This document shows positions 6,078 through 7,722 of a stretch of 7,722 bases of DNA, one piece after another (position 1 is the first letter of the stretch; each line of letters opens with the position of its first letter). This DNA comes from Lachnospiraceae bacterium (GTDB lineage Bacteria; Bacillota_A; Clostridia; Lachnospirales; Lachnospiraceae): assembly GCA_009774465.1 (NCBI GenBank), contig VSNT01000154.1, positions 1 to 7,722 on the forward strand, written 5' to 3'. The notes below the pieces were generated by a model. The model worked only from the letters and a program-made list of their open reading frames with translations. It ran no database searches and was not told where the DNA came from. A program made the translations under genes and the position numbers.

Positions 6078-6695
6078 TCATAAATAATTAATAATTCTTG
6101 CTGATCCATTTCCTACACAAACTACGTTAGCCGGAATATCATGTGTCACAACTGTATTGGCACCTATAATAGCGTTTTCTCCAATACTTACTCCAGGCAT
6201 TATTGCAGCATTTGAACCAATCCAAACATTATCACCTATTATAACCGGCCCTTTAGAATATAATACTCTCTTACTTGGAGGTAATTCAAGTGCTTTAGAA
6301 TCTATTCTGCCATGAAAATGGTCTGTAATCAATATATTACTTGCCATCTGTACTCCATTACCAATTATGATTTTGTTTATACAGGAAATATCAACATCCA
6401 TATTAATAGAAACATCATTCCCTATTTTCATCGATGGCGTATATTTCTCTCCTGCAAAACTGTCCCATGCCTGAATTCTGCATCCTCTGCATGCATGAAA
6501 ATTGTCTCCTAAAGAGATATACTTCCCCCCTCTTACTGTAAATGGTATGTCCATATACGTATTTTCTCCCAAAAAAGCAAATTCTTTTCTGTAAGAATAC
6601 CATAAAACATTTCTCTTAATATACTCAAAATTAAAGATTCCACTTTTACCCCAAAAAAGCGATAACAGTTCTAACTTAAGATTCCTCTTCATCAC
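6078..6695 (-). CDS. Hexapeptide-repeat (left-handed beta-helix) acetyltransferase, WbbJ/WcaF-like
   Basis: This is probably an acetyl-CoA-dependent O- or N-acetyltransferase that decorates a surface sugar. The protein is about 205 residues. A basic N-terminal part (1-40) leads into a beta-helix built from hexapeptide repeats: ISLGDN at 60-65, MKIGNDVSI at 89-97, IIIGNGVQM at 109-117, and VIIGDNVWIGSNAAIMPGVS through IIGANTVV at 151-183. TDHFHG at 124-129 carries the His expected as catalytic base in the WbbJ/maltose acetyltransferase group. The C-terminal VGNGSARII cap is also typical. The start is either GTG at 6695 or the next codon, ATG at 6692; GGAGG lies 6 or 9 bases upstream respectively, so both are plausible. 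It is followed 27 bases later by the GNGPS-motif gene. The acyl acceptor is unknown. Family assignment is firm; acetyl rather than another acyl group is inferred. Confidence 0.9.
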   Translation of the reverse strand: MMKRNLKLELLSLFWGKSGIFNFEYIKRNVLWYSYRKEFAFLGENTYMDIPFTVRGGKYISLGDNFHACRGCRIQAWDSFAGEKYTPSMKIGNDVSINMDVDISCINKIIIGNGVQMASNILITDHFHGRIDSKALELPPSKRVLYSKGPVIIGDNVWIGSNAAIMPGVSIGENAIIGANTVVTHDIPANVVCVGNGSARIINYL

Positions 6696-6701
6696 GGTTA
6701 T

Positions 6702-6706
6702 CCTCC
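6702..6706 (-). promoter_or_regulatory. Ribosome binding site GGAGG for the hexapeptide acetyltransferase
   Basis: GGAGG on the minus strand lies 6 bases from GTG (6695) and 9 bases from ATG (6692). It does not settle which of these adjacent codons starts the protein; they differ by one residue. The site lies in the 21-base gap after the glycosyltransferase stop. Confidence 0.7.
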
Positions 6707-6716
6707 ACTATTGGAA

Positions 6717-7722
6717 TTACTGCAGCAAGAAAATTTGATTATCAATATCACTATATATTTTTAAAGCCTTTAAATAAACCTGATATTGTTTGTCTCCAGC
6801 TATTTTTCTTACCATCTTAAGCATTAATCTTACCATGCGTTCTTTAAAAGATATGGACCTATTGCTTATTTGTAATTGTCCTTTTCCTTTTATTAGCCAA
6901 TATAGCTTTCCGCTATTATCAGTGTTAAAGGGATATATCACATTTTCTCCGCTTTCCAAAATGCTCCTATATATTCTCCTGTGAAGAAGTTCTATTTTTT
7001 CTCCATTGTTAAAAAAGTTATATTTGTATTTCATCACTGAAAATTTGTTATATCCATTTAATAATAATTCTTCCTGATACTCATTTATCAACGCTTTTAA
7101 GACTTCTCTTTCTTTTTTGTCTTCAACATTGAATTTATCTAATATAACACCCGGTTCTTCAGATTTAATTCCTGAAAAATGAAAAAATTTAATTTTTTCC
7201 CATTTTCCACTTTTTTCTAAAACATAATAATTTTCATCTTTATATTCTAATTCCCGCTCCTGATAATTCCAATCAGCTATATTATACGATTTACTGCTTA
7301 GCACCTCATAATTAGTGCAGAAAACAGGAAGAAAATCAACCCACTTCTGATCAACAAATAAAGTCGCATCTCTATAACATGATGTACTCAATCTATCTTT
7401 CCACCAGTTTAAAAAAGGATATGCTGTTTCGGATTTTCTACTTCCAATAAACCCTAAATTGAACACACCTCTGTTTAGAATATGTTCTTCCTTACTCGAA
7501 CCTGAAACAATATCCAAATCTACAATATGTGGAGTCAATACAAAATCCCTGTTATCTAAAAGATTAAATATATTGTCCAGAGAATTCATTACCCATATAT
7601 CCGGATCTAAATATACTACCTTACAATACTCTAATTCTTCCATTAAATATAACATGGCATAGGGTTTAATGGCTGTAGACAGCTCAACAACATCATATAA
7701 AAAACTTAACTTATCAAAATCA
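6717..7722 (-). CDS. Glycosyltransferase, GT-A-like, N-terminus cut by window edge
   Basis: The frame stays open from the stop (TAA, 6719-6717) to the window edge, giving 334 visible residues. The first ATG inside the window (7655) is internal: the 22 codons before it read as a natural part of the domain (ELSTAIKPYA), so the true start lies beyond 7722, perhaps some 80 codons away. The visible part has YLDPDIWV near residues 37-44, a DxD-type metal and nucleotide-sugar site of GT-A enzymes. Next come an NLGFIGSRKS segment, a FLNWWKDRL helix, a DQKW motif, and HFSG near residue 181, where GT8-like enzymes place a metal-binding His. No membrane segment is seen, so it probably acts in the cytoplasm on a lipid-linked or protein-linked acceptor. 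The last 150 or so residues match no domain I recognise. It sits 21 bases before the acetyltransferase gene and is likely in the same operon. Donor and acceptor sugars cannot be told. Confidence 0.82.
   Translation of the reverse strand, partial: DFDKLSFLYDVVELSTAIKPYAMLYLMEELEYCKVVYLDPDIWVMNSLDNIFNLLDNRDFVLTPHIVDLDIVSGSSKEEHILNRGVFNLGFIGSRKSETAYPFLNWWKDRLSTSCYRDATLFVDQKWVDFLPVFCTNYEVLSSKSYNIADWNYQERELEYKDENYYVLEKSGKWEKIKFFHFSGIKSEEPGVILDKFNVEDKKEREVLKALINEYQEELLLNGYNKFSVMKYKYNFFNNGEKIELLHRRIYRSILESGENVIYPFNTDNSGKLYWLIKGKGQLQISNRSISFKERMVRLMLKMVRKIAGDKQYQVYLKALKIYSDIDNQIFLLQ

Noticed and set aside
7459..7662. Plus-strand reading frame near the right edge
   Set aside because: Antisense to the conserved DPD and NLGFIG region of the partial glycosyltransferase.

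Overview
The window is a tightly packed run of eight genes, all on the minus strand, so transcription runs from position 7722 down to 1. Both end genes are cut by the window edges. There is no stretch over 300 bases without a gene. Gaps are 34 bases or fewer, and three junctions overlap. No RNA gene, CRISPR array, insertion sequence, integrase or clear terminator was seen. The promoter must lie upstream, beyond position 7722. The low GC content, the GGAGG/AAGGA-type ribosome binding sites and the TTG and possible GTG starts fit a low-GC Firmicute, perhaps a gut Clostridia such as Lachnospiraceae. That placement is inference; no marker gene is present.

In transcription order the layout is: (1) 7722-6717, a GT-A-type glycosyltransferase missing its N-terminus; (2) 6695-6078, a left-handed beta-helix acetyltransferase; (3) 6050-5193, a GNGPS-motif protein resembling GT42/MAF (DUF115-like) sialyl- or nonulosonate transferases; (4) 5188-4640, a GNAT acetyltransferase; (5) 4658-3438, an N-acetyl-sugar amidotransferase of the PseA/WbpG family; (6) 3438-2074, an amidase-signature hydrolase translationally coupled to gene 5; (7) 2039-1074, a Gfo/Idh/MocA oxidoreductase beginning with TTG; (8) 1077-337, an SpsF-type cytidylyltransferase. 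After these, 325-1 holds the start of a ninth reading frame with a DPGGANA motif, probably GT-B-like, which runs off the window. Counting that fragment there are nine coding regions.

Together these look like part of a surface glycan or flagellin-glycan locus. The glycosyltransferases and acetyltransferases build and decorate the glycan. The amidotransferase, oxidoreductase and cytidylyltransferase probably make an unusual CMP-activated acidic sugar, plausibly a nonulosonic acid carrying an acetamidino group. The most interesting point is that the amidotransferase is not followed by its usual HisH/HisF-like ammonia-supplying partners. It is coupled instead, by a one-base stop/start overlap, to an amidase with an intact Ser-cisSer-Lys triad. 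No NeuB-type synthase lies in the window, so the sugar's identity stays open.
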